The notes under the pieces are model-generated. The model ran no database searches and was not told the DNA's origin. It worked only from the letters and a program-made list of their open reading frames with translations. 64,000 bases of DNA, taken from NCBI GenBank assembly GCA_030425045.1, contig JAUHVL010000010.1:27032-91031 (forward strand). Direction: 5' to 3'. Made by a program: the position numbers and the translations under genes. Shown here piece by piece: positions 1-8,126 of this stretch. Every line of letters begins with the position of its first letter. The stretch's first letter is position 1. Source of the DNA: a bacterium. Lineage in GTDB: Bacteria; Bdellovibrionota; Bacteriovoracia; Bacteriovoracales; Bacteriovoracaceae.

Positions 1-828
1 GCCCGAAACAAACTTTATCAGGGGGGCATCGCTCTTCGTGGTAAACCAATGAATGTTGCGCAATCGACAATTAAAGATATTCTCAATAATCAAGAATTTT
101 CAGATATTATGGCCAGTATTGGTCTTACTCTTGGTCAAGAAGTCGATTGGGATAAACTTCGCTATCGAAAAATAGTCTTTCTCGCCGACTCCGATGTGGA
201 TGGTGGGCATATTAATACGCTGCTGACGAATTTCTTTTATACTTTTTGGCCTGAACTTTTTGAACAAGGTGTGATTGAGATGGCCAAAGCGCCACTTTTT
301 GAAGTGGTGACTGATAAGGAAACTCTTTATCTTGAAACCCCAGGCCAGCTAGAAGACGTAAAAAAGAAAAATATAAAAGTAAAAGCGATTCATCGAAATA
401 AAGGGTTAGGGGAAATGAGTCCCGAGGCATGGAAATATCTTATGTCTAAGGATCATTACACCACGATCACGTCAGAGGACACCGGTGAATCAAAGAAAAT
501 GCTAAATATTTGCTTTGGAAAAGATACCAGTTTGAGAAAAGATCTCTTGATGGACGGAGAGTCTGCTGGCTCTGTCGAAGTTTCAACTGGATTAGATTAT
601 ACAAAAAAGACAACCAAAAAGGCTGCTTCAAAAACTACCAAAAAAGTAACTAAAAAAGTTGCTAAAAAAGCTACTAAAAAAACCACGAAGAAGGCCGCTA
701 AAAAGGCGACTAAGAAAACGACTAAAAAAGTGACAAAAAAGAAAGTTGCTAAAAAGACGACAAAGAAAGTGGCCAAGAAAACGACCAAAAAAACCACTAA
801 GAAAAAAACGAAAAAGAAGACAAGGTAA
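1..828 (+). CDS. parE: Type IIA topoisomerase B subunit (ParE/GyrB), C-terminal part, lysine-rich tail
   Basis: The reading frame is open from the first base, so this is the 3' part of a larger gene; 275 residues are visible. The TOPRIM metal site DSDVDGGHI is followed by the conserved NKGLGEM segment of GyrB/ParE C-terminal domains, which build the DNA gate with the A subunit. After the normal domain end, about 75 residues (bases 601-825) consist almost only of Lys, Thr, Ala and Val in KKTTKK/KKVAKK units, with about 38 lysines and no acidic residue. This histone H1-like tail is not part of ordinary ParE or GyrB. The A-subunit gene starts 4 bases after the stop. Whether it is topoisomerase IV or gyrase cannot be settled; ParE is preferred because the partner lacks the gyrase-type wrapping domain. 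Confidence 0.85.
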   Translation, partial: ARNKLYQGGIALRGKPMNVAQSTIKDILNNQEFSDIMASIGLTLGQEVDWDKLRYRKIVFLADSDVDGGHINTLLTNFFYTFWPELFEQGVIEMAKAPLFEVVTDKETLYLETPGQLEDVKKKNIKVKAIHRNKGLGEMSPEAWKYLMSKDHYTTITSEDTGESKKMLNICFGKDTSLRKDLLMDGESAGSVEVSTGLDYTKKTTKKAASKTTKKVTKKVAKKATKKTTKKAAKKATKKTTKKVTKKKVAKKTTKKVAKKTTKKTTKKKTKKKTR

Positions 829-832
829 ATAA

Positions 833-2260
833 ATGGAAGAGCAATATTTACACTCCCTCCCTTCAGTTCCACTAGACTCTATTGTTAAAGAGGAATACCG
901 AAATTATCAGATCTATACATTGATGGATCGAGCGATTCCTTATTTACAAGACGGTTTGAAACCCGGGCAAAGAAGAATTCTTTACACACTTTGGAAAAAT
1001 CAAAGTAAAGGCCTTGTCAAAGTAAGTGCTGCCACAGGTTTGGTTTTAACCTTACACCCTCACGGACCTGCTTCTATAGAAAGTGCGATTGTTAACCTTG
1101 CTCAAGATTTTACGTTTTCAAACAATTACCCACTGATCGATAAAAAAGGTTATTTTGGTGAGCGGATGGAGACTTCTCCAGCTGCGGGAAGGTATATTGA
1201 ATGTAAGCTCGGTAAGATTGCTGAAATTTTACTTTTTGACGACATGAACCAGGTCGACATGACCCCTAATTTTGATGAAACAGTAATGGAGCCTGTGGCC
1301 ATGCTGCCAAAGCTTCCTATTATGCTTTTGAATGGTGCAGAGGGGATAGGGACTGGATTTTCTTCTTCGATTCCTTGTTTTCATCATCGTGATATTTGTG
1401 ATTCGATTGTTCAGTTTTTAGAGACAGGTAAACCAAAAAGATTAAAGCCGTTTGCCCATAATTACTCAGAAAAAATCCTTTCCGATAAAAATAAATATAT
1501 TTTCCCTATGAGAATTGAAGAAAAAGCGGGAAAGTTTTTTATTACGGAACTTCCACGTGGCTATGATGCGGTAAAAATCTATCGCCATCTCAATAAACTT
1601 ATCGATTCCGATTTCATCAAAGATTATATCGATAGTTCAGTTGATAATGACATTAATATTGAATTGGTTTTTAAAAGAGGTGTTACACCGACGATGGATG
1701 ACGTTCAAAAGAACGTTTATATGCAAAGTGCTCAGACTCCTAATTACACATTGATTAGTGAAGGGGGAGTGCGAATTTTTGATCGTCCTGAAGAAATTAT
1801 CCAACTTTTTGCTGAACAGAGATTAAAGGTCGTAAAGAGACGTTATGAACTATTAAGTGAAGATTATGAAAGACGAATTCGTCAGCATAATGAAATTATT
1901 CGCTTCATTAAACAAAAAGAATACGTTGTTGCTACCAAATCAAAAAATAGAAAAAGCTTTATCGAGCATCTGGCCAAAAAGAAGTTTACCTTTGCAGAGT
2001 ACCTGGCCGACATGTCTATTTATAGAATGACAAAAGATGAAGTCACCAAACGTCAGCTGTTGGTGAAAGATGAAACGGCAAAATTAAAAGAGTTTCAAAA
2101 GATTGCTTCATCTCCTAGGCTTGTTCAAAAAAAGTTGATTGAAGAGCTCGGAGAAGTGCGTGAAAAACTAGATCAATGGCTGAAAGATCGTGAGAGAGAG
2201 CGTAAAGACTTACGCAAAAAACTTGAGAAAAAAGGTGGGCGAACAAGAAAGAAAAATTAA
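833..2260 (+). CDS. parC: Type IIA topoisomerase A subunit, short form without C-terminal propeller
   Basis: This 475-residue protein is the DNA-breaking and rejoining subunit that pairs with the upstream B subunit. The winged-helix domain holds HPHG and the catalytic tyrosine in AAGRYIE (Tyr121 by my count), and the tower motif GIGTGFSSSIP follows. Usual GyrA/ParC proteins have about 750-870 residues; this one ends after the coiled-coil region with a basic tail, so the DNA-wrapping beta-propeller is missing, as in phage T4 gp52. After HPHG the residues are P-A-S-I-E-S, so the quinolone-contact Ser and Asp of GyrA (S83, D87 positions) are replaced by Ala and Ser. The ATG has an AAGG ribosome site 8 bases upstream, and the 4-base gap to the B-subunit gene implies one operon. 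Confidence 0.88.
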   Translation: MEEQYLHSLPSVPLDSIVKEEYRNYQIYTLMDRAIPYLQDGLKPGQRRILYTLWKNQSKGLVKVSAATGLVLTLHPHGPASIESAIVNLAQDFTFSNNYPLIDKKGYFGERMETSPAAGRYIECKLGKIAEILLFDDMNQVDMTPNFDETVMEPVAMLPKLPIMLLNGAEGIGTGFSSSIPCFHHRDICDSIVQFLETGKPKRLKPFAHNYSEKILSDKNKYIFPMRIEEKAGKFFITELPRGYDAVKIYRHLNKLIDSDFIKDYIDSSVDNDINIELVFKRGVTPTMDDVQKNVYMQSAQTPNYTLISEGGVRIFDRPEEIIQLFAEQRLKVVKRRYELLSEDYERRIRQHNEIIRFIKQKEYVVATKSKNRKSFIEHLAKKKFTFAEYLADMSIYRMTKDEVTKRQLLVKDETAKLKEFQKIASSPRLVQKKLIEELGEVREKLDQWLKDRERERKDLRKKLEKKGGRTRKKN

Positions 2261-2276
2261 TGAGTTTTTTATAGAT

Positions 2277-2305
2277 TTGATTTTGCTTTCCTGCTAACCT
2301 ATTAA
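2277..2305 (+). promoter_or_regulatory. Putative sigma70-type promoter of ihfA
   Basis: TTGATT and TATTAA are separated by 17 bases and lie about 40 bases before the ihfA start. Each hexamer matches the consensus in only part of its bases, so this is a reasoned guess. Confidence 0.4.
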
Positions 2306-2343
2306 TAATTAGATAAAAAGCGACCATATTTCACGGAGGATAT

Positions 2344-2754
2344 ATGAGTCTAACCAAAGCAGATATTGTTGAGAGAGTTTATAAGGAAGCTGGTTTTTCT
2401 AAGAAAGAAGCAGCTGATCTTGTGGACATGGTATTCAAAGTAATCAAAGACACACTTTCAAAAGGCGAGAAAGTAAAGATCTCTGGTTTTGGAAATTTTT
2501 CAATTCGTGACAAAGCAACGCGTATTGGGAGAAACCCTCAAACTGGTGATGCCATGGAAATTTCCGCTCGAAGAGTGTTAACTTTTAAGCCATCTCAAGT
2601 TCTTAAAGAAGATGTGACAGCACGATATTCACATCGTCTAGATGAGAAAGGAAAAGAAGATACTTCAATTCCACCTCAAGAAGGTTCTTACCGAGCATTA
2701 AATAGTTTTATGAGTAACACAGAAGATCCTGAGGATGATCTCAACGACTTCTAG
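2344..2754 (+). CDS. ihfA: Integration host factor alpha subunit / HU family
   Basis: Small DNA-bending nucleoid protein of the HU/IHF family. The first 93 or so residues match IhfA closely: the helical dimer core, then KISGFGNFSIRDK and the beta-arm GRNPQTGD...ISARRVLTFKP that inserts in the minor groove. The family usually ends near residue 95-100; this protein continues to 136 with a polar, acid-rich tail (ending EDPEDDLNDF). A strong CGGAGGA ribosome site precedes the ATG. The MerR gene follows 26 bases later, a neighbourhood known from delta-proteobacterial genomes. IhfA normally works with IhfB; no beta-subunit gene is in the window, and a homodimeric HU-like role is possible. Confidence 0.9.
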   Translation: MSLTKADIVERVYKEAGFSKKEAADLVDMVFKVIKDTLSKGEKVKISGFGNFSIRDKATRIGRNPQTGDAMEISARRVLTFKPSQVLKEDVTARYSHRLDEKGKEDTSIPPQEGSYRALNSFMSNTEDPEDDLNDF

Positions 2755-2780
2755 TTATTCAAATAAAAAAAAGAGGAAAC

Positions 2781-3332
2781 ATGAATATTGATGTAAAAGA
2801 CCTCGAAATACCTGCCATCGATATACCAAATAAATCATTATTTAAGATGAATGAAGTCTGTGGGCTGACAGGTGTTAAGCCGTATGTTCTTCGTTTTTGG
2901 GAAAGTGAGTTTGAAGAAATTAATCCTATGACTTCATCCACTGGTCAAAAGCTTTTTGAGCACAAAGATATCGAATCAATCTTAATTATTAAAAACTTGT
3001 TGTTTGAAAAAAAATTAACAATTGAACAAGCCAAGGCCGTTTTAAAATTACATTCTTATCATTTGGAAAGTACTCACATTGAAGAGGAAATTCATACCAG
3101 TGAAAAAGAAGAGTTGATCAATGAAGTTGAAGAGGAAGATTACACACTTCTTTTTGAAAACATTCCCCGCTCTTTTTGTTTTGTAGAAGATATTCCTGTT
3201 ATTGAACAAACAGTTTCTGCTACTTCTCGAAAAAATTATGAAGTTGATGAAAACCTCATCATGGCAAGAGCAAGACTAAAGAAAATGATTGGCCGCGCGC
3301 AAGAAGTTTCTCAGCGTCACGGTTGGCATTAG
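2781..3332 (+). CDS. MerR-family transcriptional regulator
   Basis: 183 residues. The N-terminal winged helix-turn-helix is clear: residues about 14-80 contain FKMNEVCGLTGVKPYVLRFW and the ISREY-like wing followed by QKLFEHKDIESI, typical of MerR proteins that sit beside ihfA. The rest is acid-rich (TSEKEELINEVEEEDY) with no cysteine cluster for metal sensing and no recognisable ligand domain, so the effector is unknown. Ribosome site AGAGGAAAC before the ATG. Probably in the ihfA transcript. A palindrome in the next promoter could be its target, but nothing proves this. Confidence 0.82.
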   Translation: MNIDVKDLEIPAIDIPNKSLFKMNEVCGLTGVKPYVLRFWESEFEEINPMTSSTGQKLFEHKDIESILIIKNLLFEKKLTIEQAKAVLKLHSYHLESTHIEEEIHTSEKEELINEVEEEDYTLLFENIPRSFCFVEDIPVIEQTVSATSRKNYEVDENLIMARARLKKMIGRAQEVSQRHGWH

Positions 3333-3390
3333 TGTTCACTTATTGGTGAATATCTCTTTCTAAAATTTTCATACATTTATTTCAAGACAA

Positions 3391-3419
3391 TTGAATTCTT
3401 AAAATAAGAACTATATAAA
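3391..3419 (+). promoter_or_regulatory. Promoter with a palindrome in its spacer, upstream of a secreted-protein gene
   Basis: TTGAAT and TATAAA are separated by exactly 17 bases. Between them lies a perfect inverted repeat, TTCTTA-AAA-TAAGAA (3396-3410). This is the geometry of an operator read by a dimeric regulator. The next start codon is 47 bases after the -10 box. Confidence 0.6.
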
Positions 3420-3465
3420 TCCCTCCATCACACAACTCATACAGACAATAGATAGGGGGATCCTT

Positions 3466-4041
3466 ATGCGATTCATTGCGTTTTTTATTCCATTTTTTCT
3501 CTACATTAATATTTCAGCTGGTGTTCTCAGTGATTTCGAAAATGGCGTATGTGTGAATTTTGATGATCTTCGTTATGAAGTAAATTCTCAAATGGAACCG
3601 GTTGATAAAATCTTTTACATTCAAGGAAATTTTTCAGATCGTTATGCAAGTGAAGGTAATATAAGCTTAAACTTATTTGCCGATAATCATTGTTCAGATA
3701 ATAACGCGGGATATTTTAATAGATCTTGGAATGGAGAATTATTTTACTGTTCTTCAGGAGGAGTAACTCAATGTTATCGCCAAAAAGGTCTCTATACTTA
3801 TATGACAGAGTTGGTTCTTGAATTATTAAAGCATCATAAGTTTAGATTATTTTGTATTGGAAGCTTTGCAGATACAAATAAGCAAATGTTCAATAATGTT
3901 GATGGTTCAGAAGAAGAACAAATTTTAGGTACGGCCATCGGAAAAACGGTGATTAATTATTTCGGTCATGATGCCATTGTGAAAGCTGAGCATATTGATA
4001 ATAAAGGATATTGTATTGAGCTTGCCGCTTTTGCTTGGTAG
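3466..4041 (+). CDS. Secreted protein of unknown function
   Basis: 191 residues. The N-terminus MRFIAFFIPFFLYINISAGV is a plausible Sec signal peptide, and the mature part has about eight cysteines, suggesting a disulfide-stabilised periplasmic or secreted protein. I recognise no family. An AT-rich promoter with a palindromic spacer lies upstream, and a GGGGGATC ribosome site precedes the ATG. It ends exactly next to the convergent ung gene, with no intergenic base between the two stop codons. Confidence 0.7.
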   Translation: MRFIAFFIPFFLYINISAGVLSDFENGVCVNFDDLRYEVNSQMEPVDKIFYIQGNFSDRYASEGNISLNLFADNHCSDNNAGYFNRSWNGELFYCSSGGVTQCYRQKGLYTYMTELVLELLKHHKFRLFCIGSFADTNKQMFNNVDGSEEEQILGTAIGKTVINYFGHDAIVKAEHIDNKGYCIELAAFAW

Positions 4042-4731
4042 TTATTGAATACACCAATTGATGGGGCCTATGCCCTTTTCTTTTAAATAGTGATTACACT
4101 TTGAAAAATGATGTTGTCCAAAAAAACCACGGTGGGCCGAGAGCGGTGAGGGGTGAGGTGATTTTAAGACGAGATGCTTTTCACTGTTGACGTTTTTGGC
4201 CTTTTTTTGAGCAGGAGATCCCCATAGGAGAAAAACGAGGTTTTCTTTTTCCTTGTTTAAAAGATCAATAACTCTATCAGTAAAGATCTCCCAGCCTTTG
4301 CCTTGATGTGAACCGGCCATTCCTTTTTCAACAGTTAAAACTGTATTGAGTAGTAGAACTCCTTGGTCCGCCCAGCTTTGTAATAAACCATGTTGTGGTG
4401 TCTCAATGGAAAGGTCAGACGCGAGTTCTTTATATATATTCCTTAGTGAAGGAGGTATTTTCACTCCTTTTTTAACACTAAAACACATTCCATGGGCCTG
4501 ATCTTCTCCGTGGTAGGGATCTTGCCCTATAATAACGACTTTTACTTTATTAAAGGGAGTACTGTTAAAAGCACTAAAAACGTTATTGCTTTCAGGGTAA
4601 ATAGTTTTACCACGCTTCAACTCACTGGTTAAAAACTCTCTTAAACTGTGCATATATTCTGCTTGAAACTCGGTTTCAAGGTGAGTCTTCCAACTATTTT
4701 CAATATTTAAAATATTTAAATTTTTTCCCAT
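4042..4731 (-). CDS. ung: Uracil-DNA glycosylase
   Basis: Family 1 UDG removes uracil from DNA in base-excision repair. The water-activating motif GQDPYHG (catalytic Asp) and the DNA-intercalation loop [13 protein letters not shown] are both intact, and the 229-residue length is standard. The start ATG at 4731 lacks a clear Shine-Dalgarno sequence; it is chosen because the following residues fit the usual N-terminus. The gene is transcribed away from eno and meets the preceding secreted-protein gene end to end. Confidence 0.96.
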   Translation of the reverse strand: MGKNLNILNIENSWKTHLETEFQAEYMHSLREFLTSELKRGKTIYPESNNVFSAFNSTPFNKVKVVIIGQDPYHGEDQAHGMCFSVKKGVKIPPSLRNIYKELASDLSIETPQHGLLQSWADQGVLLLNTVLTVEKGMAGSHQGKGWEIFTDRVIDLLNKEKENLVFLLWGSPAQKKAKNVNSEKHLVLKSPHPSPLSAHRGFFGQHHFSKCNHYLKEKGIGPINWCIQ

Positions 4732-4792
4732 AATTTAATTTATCGAAATCAGATATTTCTGTCTCTCACTAAGCGCGTTAAATTCATCACTA

Positions 4793-4821
4793 TTGTCTGA
4801 AACAATTGAAATCGCTATACT
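4793..4821 (+). promoter_or_regulatory. Promoter of eno
   Basis: TTGTCT and TATACT with a 17-base spacer form a good sigma70-type promoter. The predicted transcription start, near 4828, lies downstream of an in-frame ATG at 4806, which supports the later eno start at 4860. Confidence 0.65.
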
Positions 4822-4859
4822 GCCGGGGAATTTTAAATCTCTATTCAAAAGGATCTTTT

Positions 4860-6140
4860 ATGCCGGCCATTAAAAAAATTTTTGCACGACAAATTTTAGA
4901 CTCAAGAGGTAATCCAACTGTAGAAGTTGATGTTACGTTAGAAAATGGACTAATGGGCAGGGCCGCTGTTCCCTCTGGAGCTTCGACGGGGAAAAAAGAA
5001 GCCTTAGAGTTACGAGATGGTGATCAAAATTGTTTTTTAGGTAAGGGTGTGCAGAAAGCAGTTAAGAATATTAACGAAAAAATTGCACCGGCCCTCATTG
5101 GAAAAGAGGTCACAGATCAAAGAGCAATTGATGGTGCTATGTTGGAAATGGATGGAACAGATAATAAGAGTAATCTTGGTGCTAATGCTCTGCTTGGTGT
5201 TTCAATGGCCGTTTGTCGCGCAGGAGCGTTAAGTGAAAAGAAAGAATTATTTGAATATATGTTTTCAAATATTAATGTTCCCAACCCAAATAAAAAAATG
5301 TGTTTACCTGCACCTTTGATGAATATTATTAACGGTGGTGCTCATGCTTCAAATAATTTAGATATTCAAGAATTTATGATCGTTCCTCATATGAATGTTT
5401 CTTTTGGTGAAAACTTAAGAGCTGGAGTTGAGGTTTTTCATCATCTGAAGAAAGTTTTATCAGGAAATGGGCATAGTACAAATGTTGGTGATGAAGGTGG
5501 TTTCGCTCCTAATTTAAACTCTCACGAAGAAGCATTAGATTCAATCATGAAGGCCATTGAACTATCAGGAAGAAAGCCTGGTGTGGATATTTCAATTTCT
5601 CTTGATAGTGCTAGTAGTGAGTTTTTCAAAGATGGCAAATATCATATGCAAGGAAAAAGCTTAACATCTTCTGAGATGGTTGATTACTATCAGGGACTTT
5701 GTCAAAAGTATCCAATCTACTCGATTGAAGATGGACTTGATGAAGATGATCACCAGGGTTGGCAGGAGATGACTAAGAAACTAGGTGAGTCTACTGTTCT
5801 GGTTGGAGATGATTTATTTGTGACGAATAAAGAGATTTTTCAAAAAGGTATCGAGCAGGGAGAAGGGAACGCTATTTTAATTAAAGTTAATCAAATTGGT
5901 ACACTTTCTGAGACTTTTGATACTTTGGCGTTAGCTTATCAAAATGATTATAAAACAATTATCAGCCATCGCTCTGGTGAAACTGCTGATACACTCATTG
6001 CTGATTTGGCCGTTGCTTGTGGTTCTGGTCATATCAAAACGGGCTCTGCTAGCCGTTCAGATAGAATTGAGAAATATAATCAACTACTTCGAATTGAAGA
6101 GTCTTTAGGGGAAAATGCACACTATAATCTGATTAAATAA
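4860..6140 (+). CDS. eno: Enolase
   Basis: Converts 2-phosphoglycerate to phosphoenolpyruvate in glycolysis. The 426-residue protein begins [18 protein letters not shown] and contains the flexible loop [14 protein letters not shown], the metal-binding [10 protein letters not shown] and GDDLFVTN segments, the catalytic lysine in ILIKVNQIG and the signature SHRSGET. The frame is open to an ATG at 4806, but the extra 18 residues are not enolase-like, the predicted promoter -10 box falls inside them, and AAGGA stands 6 bases before the ATG at 4860. All active-site regions look intact. Confidence 0.97.
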   Translation: MPAIKKIFARQILDSRGNPTVEVDVTLENGLMGRAAVPSGASTGKKEALELRDGDQNCFLGKGVQKAVKNINEKIAPALIGKEVTDQRAIDGAMLEMDGTDNKSNLGANALLGVSMAVCRAGALSEKKELFEYMFSNINVPNPNKKMCLPAPLMNIINGGAHASNNLDIQEFMIVPHMNVSFGENLRAGVEVFHHLKKVLSGNGHSTNVGDEGGFAPNLNSHEEALDSIMKAIELSGRKPGVDISISLDSASSEFFKDGKYHMQGKSLTSSEMVDYYQGLCQKYPIYSIEDGLDEDDHQGWQEMTKKLGESTVLVGDDLFVTNKEIFQKGIEQGEGNAILIKVNQIGTLSETFDTLALAYQNDYKTIISHRSGETADTLIADLAVACGSGHIKTGSASRSDRIEKYNQLLRIEESLGENAHYNLIK

Positions 6141-6167
6141 GCAGCTTCATTTCACCGAAAAGAGAGT

Positions 6168-7436
6168 ATGAAATATACTCTCTTTCGCTCTATATTTCTT
6201 TCAACTTATCTTTATTGTTCGGTGATCTTATCGTCCGCTCTTTTGTTGATTCATAGTTCGCCATTTTCATCACTATCAATATTAGAAAATAGCTCACTTT
6301 ATATGATGTTGTTTTCTAATACACTAGCGCTAATTACGTTTAGGCCCTATATAGGTCACTATGCTAAAACCGATGGCCCGATAGCTTATTTTTCCTTACA
6401 GTTTTTACTTTTTGTTATGTTTGCAGTTGAGCAATCAAACTGGAGTTATATTTATTTCACTGAAATTCCACTTTTAGTTGGAGTAATTTTTAAAATGAGA
6501 GAAGATCGAATCGGTCATCTTCACCAGCTAAAACAAATTCTTATTATTTCTGCTGTAGGACTTTTTGCTCAAATCATCTGTCATGAGATTTTCTTTAAAG
6601 AAAGTGGTCATTTCTATAAAGTGATCTTAAATATAAACACTCTTTGGAAACTTGTTCCTCTGATTGGTGTTTATACTTTTCACCGGCAAAAACAAGACCG
6701 CAAGAAGGTCGCTACACCGCTTAAGAAAAATGTTTATGTCGGTCAACAAAACCCAAAAGATTCATTGTTTTTTCACGACATGATTAATTCCACACATGGA
6801 CTTATTTTGTTTTTATCATCAAAACTAAAAAACTATGAACAGAGCACTCTTAGTCGTAAAGATTTACAAGGTGTTCTCGATGAAGTGAAAACCATGCAAT
6901 CACTTTTAAAAGATCATTTCAGTTATAATCATAAAAACCTAGAGAATGATCATCATCTGATGAATATAAAAAGTGCTATCGAAAAATCAGTTACCATGAT
7001 TGAACACTACCTTCCTAAAGAGCACTATCAAACTGAGCTGATGATCAAAGGGCTTGAGGACGCTCGCAATAAATTTATTTATTACCCATCGTTTTATCGA
7101 ATTTTAAATAATATTGTAAAAAATATAAGTGATAAACAAAGCGAGCATATCGAGTTTATTTTTAATATTGGTTTTGAAAATATTGAAATTACCGTGAGAA
7201 ATAGTATTTACCATCTTAATAAAAACCATACTCAGTTATCAGAAAACTTGAGTCGTATTATCAGAAATGAAGAACAGATTACTTTTGATAATGAAAGTAA
7301 AGGTCTAGGGCTTCAGTCCATAATGAATCTTTGTCATGAGCAAGGTGGACACTTTAGATTTTTCATAGAAGAGGGGAATTGGGTCAGTAAAGTTTACCTA
7401 CCTCTGGGAGATTTAGACAAAAAGTCAGCCGCTTAA
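6168..7436 (+). CDS. Membrane sensor histidine kinase-like protein
   Basis: 422 residues. About five or six hydrophobic segments fill residues 8-170, forming a membrane sensor without a large periplasmic loop. A phospho-acceptor-like motif FFHDMINSTHG (His203 by my count) starts the dimerisation helices, and a divergent GHKL ATPase domain follows with an N-box-like NNIVKN and a clear G-box GLGLQSIMNL. No response regulator gene adjoins it. The gene begins 27 bases after eno with GAGAG before the ATG and may be read from the eno promoter. What it senses is unknown; the N-box divergence leaves some doubt about activity. Confidence 0.72.
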   Translation: MKYTLFRSIFLSTYLYCSVILSSALLLIHSSPFSSLSILENSSLYMMLFSNTLALITFRPYIGHYAKTDGPIAYFSLQFLLFVMFAVEQSNWSYIYFTEIPLLVGVIFKMREDRIGHLHQLKQILIISAVGLFAQIICHEIFFKESGHFYKVILNINTLWKLVPLIGVYTFHRQKQDRKKVATPLKKNVYVGQQNPKDSLFFHDMINSTHGLILFLSSKLKNYEQSTLSRKDLQGVLDEVKTMQSLLKDHFSYNHKNLENDHHLMNIKSAIEKSVTMIEHYLPKEHYQTELMIKGLEDARNKFIYYPSFYRILNNIVKNISDKQSEHIEFIFNIGFENIEITVRNSIYHLNKNHTQLSENLSRIIRNEEQITFDNESKGLGLQSIMNLCHEQGGHFRFFIEEGNWVSKVYLPLGDLDKKSAA

Positions 7437-7511
7437 AAAATAATCTAAATTTCCCTTGTCTGCCATTTAAATCCATTCTAAGCTAAAGATAGCTTACTTA
7501 GAGGAGTGGTC

Positions 7512-8126
7512 ATGAGTGCCTACTTTATTGGATTAACTTTTAGTTCTGCCTGTCCTCACTATCAAGAAATTAATCGTTATCGTGCTTTGTTTGATGATAA
7601 ATTTAGTCGTAATAATAAATTACAAATGACTCTCATTCCTCCATTTCAGATAAACCTCAGCAATAAGAATAAAGTTTATGACTTTGAAGAGCATCTTCAA
7701 GAAGTTATCGACAATCACCTCCTAGGTCATCCTATTGATCGTAAGATGACTTTTCACTCTATCGGGATGGCCTTAGATCGTGCCGGTATGATTTATTTAC
7801 GTTTAGATGCAGGTGATGATCTTCTTCATATTCAAGAAAGCTTGATGGAAGTTGTCGGTGAATATGGTGGAAGTTTTCACTTCTTACAAAAAAGAAGAAG
7901 TACAAATATTAACGAAAGAATTGTTCTTCCCATTGGAAGGACTTCTCAAAAAAACTTTGACCTCGCACTAGAGGAAGCAAAATGTCGATTCGACTTACCT
8001 CTTTCGTTAAAACCAGATTCCATTTCACTTTTTGAAAAAAAACCAGGACTATGGCCTTTAAAAATGACACTTTTTCGTTATCCTATTAATGAACAATCAT
8101 TTTTAATGGAAACGACTTTTGCTTAA
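7512..8126 (+). CDS. 2H-phosphoesterase-like protein with both histidine motifs lost
   Basis: 204 residues. The opening FIGLTFSSACPHY and the later MTLIPPF and LPIGRTS strings follow the layout of the 2'-5' RNA ligase/2H phosphoesterase fold, where the motifs normally read HxTLxPPF and HxTxGR. Here the first His is Gln (QMTLIPPF) and the second His and Thr are Val and Pro (VLPIGR), so catalysis by the usual mechanism is unlikely; a binding role is possible. The ATG at 7512 is preferred to a GTG at 7506 because GAGGAG lies just upstream. The next gene overlaps its end by 8 bases. Family assignment is tentative. Confidence 0.5.
   Translation: MSAYFIGLTFSSACPHYQEINRYRALFDDKFSRNNKLQMTLIPPFQINLSNKNKVYDFEEHLQEVIDNHLLGHPIDRKMTFHSIGMALDRAGMIYLRLDAGDDLLHIQESLMEVVGEYGGSFHFLQKRRSTNINERIVLPIGRTSQKNFDLALEEAKCRFDLPLSLKPDSISLFEKKPGLWPLKMTLFRYPINEQSFLMETTFA

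Noticed and set aside
597..872. 91-residue minus-strand frame rich in Val, Phe and Ala
   Set aside because: It is the complement of the Lys/Thr tail codons of the topoisomerase gene; the low-complexity composition explains the open frame.
4806..4859. Longer enolase start with 18 extra residues
   Set aside because: The predicted promoter -10 box lies inside it, the extra residues are not enolase-like, and AAGGA supports the ATG at 4860.
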